From: a bacterium
Lineage (GTDB): Bacteria; Desulfobacterota_D; UBA1144
Assembly: GCA_002701605.2 (NCBI GenBank)
Contig: NZWF02000013.1
Span: forward strand, 1 to 16,727
Direction: 5' to 3'
DNA: 16,727 bases
Shown: in pieces, positions 15,066 through 16,727 of the stretch
Layout: each line of letters starts with the position of its first letter
Numbering within the stretch: position 1 is the first letter of the stretch
Notes under the pieces: generated by a model
Database searches by the model: none
What the model saw: the letters and a program-made list of their open reading frames with translations, nothing else
Told to the model about the DNA's origin: nothing
Translations under genes and position numbers: made by a program

Positions 15066-15506
15066 TTACTTTTCTTGACTTCCTATACCTTTATAATCAA
15101 GTAGATAAAAAGTGGCTTTAGTTTTTTCATATTTTTTCTCTAAAAAAGTTCCAATATATTCTAATTTTTCAAGCTCATTACCAGCATGTGCAGAGGATCT
15201 CTTTTCATCTGAAAACTCTAGTACAAATTTTATATCTGAGGGCATTGGTCTATCTGCAGTAGGTTGAGTTGTAAATAAAAATTCAATCTCTTTTTCAATT
15301 TTCACACTTTCAGGAAGAGTAAACCCAACAACGATACTAACAGATTGAAATTCAATAACATATAAGTTCAACTCTGTTGACATATCGCTTTCGGGACCAT
15401 CTGTAACTGTCATAATATATGATGCTGCAGGAATTGAATCTACAGAGGACAAAGGTACCAATCTATTATAATCTTCTCCATCAATTAAACATCCTAAATT
15501 TAACAT
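15066..15506 (-). CDS. Unknown 146-residue acidic protein, cotranscribed with argG
   Basis: I do not recognise this protein. It is 146 residues, without a signal peptide or membrane segment, and rich in Glu, Asp, Ser and Leu. It has an N-terminal part with alternating polar and hydrophobic residues that looks beta-rich (NLYVIEFQSVSIVVGFTLP), a proline-containing linker (TTQPTADRPMPSD) and a lysine/glutamate-rich helix-like segment (GNELEKLEYIGTFLEKKYEK) before a short tail. The start at 15506 has one of the best Shine-Dalgarno sites in the window (GAGGTGA, about 5 nt before ATG). It ends 3 bp before argG and starts 32 bp after pgeF. The strong ribosome site, long frame and tight packing make a real gene likely. 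A role in arginine synthesis is possible only by position. Confidence 0.75.
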   Translation of the reverse strand: MLNLGCLIDGEDYNRLVPLSSVDSIPAASYIMTVTDGPESDMSTELNLYVIEFQSVSIVVGFTLPESVKIEKEIEFLFTTQPTADRPMPSDIKFVLEFSDEKRSSAHAGNELEKLEYIGTFLEKKYEKTKATFYLLDYKGIGSQEK

Positions 15507-15538
15507 TTATATCACCTCATTGAATTATTTAATAATAT

Positions 15539-16180
15539 CTAATTAAGATTAATTTTACTAATTTGGTTTTGAGATTTAGATTTATCTCTTCTGTATGAAT
15601 AGAAATTTGGATTACATTTAGTACATTCATTTAAAATCTCAATTTCTCTCACTCCCATCTCTTCTAATAAGAGGTAATTAATTCTTTTCAAATCAATCTT
15701 TTTTTTAAATTCGTCCTGTAAAAAACAACTTTTAAAGTTTGGAAAATTTTTGATGAACCTTTTATACAAATCTTCACCAACCTCAAAACAACAATTCGCA
15801 ATTGATGGACCAATAACTGCAATAATATCCTTTGGATTTACATTAAATTTGTCTCCTATTTTATTTATTGTTTTACAAATAATCTTGTAAAATGTTCCTC
15901 TCCAGCCAGCATGAACTGCTCCAACAAAACTAGAGTTTTTATCAGTTAACAATATAGGTAAACAGTCAGCTGTTTTTACTCCAATGCTAAAGTTCTTAAC
16001 ATTAGTAATGATGCTATCACCCGAGATTATAATATTATTATCTGGAACTTTATCTACAATCACAACATCACTTCCGTGGACTTGATTTAAAGTAAAAGCA
16101 TCAGATTTTGTTTTTTTATCTCCAAAAGAATAATTAATGTTTTTAATTGTTGACAATTTTCTGGATTTATAATTACTCAT
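15539..16180 (-). CDS. pgeF: Laccase-domain (DUF152) protein PgeF/YfiH-like, shortened N-terminus
   Basis: 213 residues. The family comprises zinc-type enzymes shown to act on purine nucleosides and, in E. coli YfiH, as a peptidoglycan-editing factor that removes wrongly amidated or Ser-containing precursors; older labels say polyphenol oxidase. Metal ligands are visible: H35 in NQVHG, C73 in TADCLPIL and H90 in VHAGWRG. Then follow VIGPSI, CFEVGEDLY and the end CTKCNPNFYSYRRD. E. coli YfiH is about 243 residues. Here the N-terminal region before QVHG is only about 31 residues, lacking the usual SLN/ENR motif part. An in-frame TAA about 21 nt upstream of the ATG rules out a longer start. AGGAG lies 5 nt before the ATG. 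It overlaps rluD by 8 bp. Confidence 0.88.
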   Translation of the reverse strand: MSNYKSRKLSTIKNINYSFGDKKTKSDAFTLNQVHGSDVVIVDKVPDNNIIISGDSIITNVKNFSIGVKTADCLPILLTDKNSSFVGAVHAGWRGTFYKIICKTINKIGDKFNVNPKDIIAVIGPSIANCCFEVGEDLYKRFIKNFPNFKSCFLQDEFKKKIDLKRINYLLLEEMGVREIEILNECTKCNPNFYSYRRDKSKSQNQISKINLN

Positions 16181-16727
16181 TAAAGCTCCTGATTTTACTT
16201 ATAAGAAAATTAAAGTCATCTTGAGGATTAGCTGTAAAGGATAATTTTTTTTTCGTTATAGGGTGAAAAAACTCAAGCTTTTTTGCATGCAACATATGCC
16301 TATTAATTTTCAAATTATCAACAACACTTATCTTCTTGCGAGACCCATAAAGTTTATCGCCCAATATCGGACAACCTATCGATTCCAAATGTACCCTAAT
16401 TTGATGTGTCCTACCTGTCCTTGGCCGTGCTTCAATAAGCGTAAAGTTTCCAAATCTTTCAACTACTTTCCAATCAGTTTTGGCCTCTCTCAACGATGAA
16501 GAGTTATTGGATATTTTCAATCTATTCTTTTTATCTCTACCTATTTTAAGATCCACACTACCGCTTTCTTGATGAGGCTGACCATGGACAACAGCCAAAT
16601 AGGTTTTTAATACTGATCTGTTTTTAAATTGTGAAGATAAATTCACATGAGATTTATCATTCTTAGCAACAACCATAACTCCCGAAGTTTCCTTATCAAG
16701 TCTATGAACTATTCCTGGACGAAGTTC
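16173..16727 (-). CDS. rluD: RluD-type 23S rRNA pseudouridine synthase, C-terminal part (cut by right window edge)
   Basis: The frame is open from base 16727 to the TAA at 16173-16175, about 184 codons, so the true start lies outside the window and the Met at 16676 is internal. The visible start is the active-site motif RPGIVHRLDKETSGVMVVAK, with the catalytic Asp in HRLDKxTSG, followed by TYLAVVHG, ARPRTGRTHQIRVHL and CPILGDKLYG. All are hallmarks of the RluA/RluC/RluD family that converts uridines to pseudouridine in rRNA (RluD acts on helix 69 of 23S rRNA). The N-terminal S4 domain, if present, is outside. RluD is the best fit by motif form, but RluC/RluA types cannot be excluded. It overlaps pgeF by 8 bp, and the pgeF Shine-Dalgarno site lies inside its 3' end. 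Confidence 0.92.
   Translation of the reverse strand, partial: ELRPGIVHRLDKETSGVMVVAKNDKSHVNLSSQFKNRSVLKTYLAVVHGQPHQESGSVDLKIGRDKKNRLKISNNSSSLREAKTDWKVVERFGNFTLIEARPRTGRTHQIRVHLESIGCPILGDKLYGSRKKISVVDNLKINRHMLHAKKLEFFHPITKKKLSFTANPQDDFNFLISKIRSFNE

Noticed and set aside
15524..15536. Palindrome ATTATT-T-AATAAT between pgeF and the 146-residue gene
   Set aside because: All A/T with one-base centre; expected by chance in this composition and not placed at a clear promoter.
16263..16499. Plus-strand ORF of 78 codons
   Set aside because: Opposite the conserved RluD segment; the composition looks like a frame shadow.

Overview
This is a gene-dense window, roughly 30% G+C by eye, from a Gram-negative bacterium. 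The periplasmic machinery (a Do-type HtrA protease and a membrane-anchored SurA/PpiD-like chaperone) and the protein types as a whole look proteobacterial. The low G+C, intergenic gaps all under 100 bp, many overlapping genes and a flavodoxin would fit a streamlined, probably aquatic lineage. That placement is inference, and the class cannot be fixed from this window. I see no tRNA, rRNA, CRISPR array, insertion sequence, phage gene or attachment site, and no stretch over 300 bp lacks a gene.

Layout. 1-2756 (minus): a SurA_N/PpiD-like chaperone followed by smc, which runs off the left edge. 2814-3779 (plus): thiS-thiG, the sulfur carrier and thiazole synthase of thiamine synthesis. 3776-5176 (minus): a DegP/DegQ-type protease. 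5201-7625 (plus): an unusual thiolase-like protein fused to a DUF35-like OB domain, then fmt 1 bp later. 7618-9959 (minus): prfB (RF2), nadK and a small PD-(D/E)xK-like protein. 10022-11756 (plus): a class V aminotransferase and a long-chain flavodoxin. 11749-16727 (minus): rluD (cut by the right edge), pgeF, an unknown 146-residue protein, argG, queA and aroC, closely packed and probably co-transcribed at least in part.

Main points for a second look. (1) prfB is not a simple ORF. It starts in another frame at 9959 and needs a programmed +1 frameshift at CTT-TGA-C (9896-9890), giving a 365-residue RF2. The shift-site UGA is the only in-frame UGA stop I find: all 17 visible gene ends are TAA or TAG. 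(2) The thiolase-like protein has Ser at the position of the nucleophilic Cys and carries a fused C-terminal DUF35-like domain. (3) A perfect 10+10 bp inverted repeat lies over the likely -10 box of the flavodoxin gene. (4) Several genes have a -10-like hexamer 6-7 nt upstream of the ATG, suggesting leaderless mRNAs, while others have good Shine-Dalgarno sites. (5) Two small proteins, at 7618-7992 and 15066-15506, are unknown.

The other genes are housekeeping: chromosome condensation, translation initiation and termination, NAD(P) supply, chorismate, arginine, queuosine and thiamine synthesis, rRNA modification and envelope protein quality control. I found no convincing new multi-gene system. 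The novelty here is at the level of single genes and regulatory sites.
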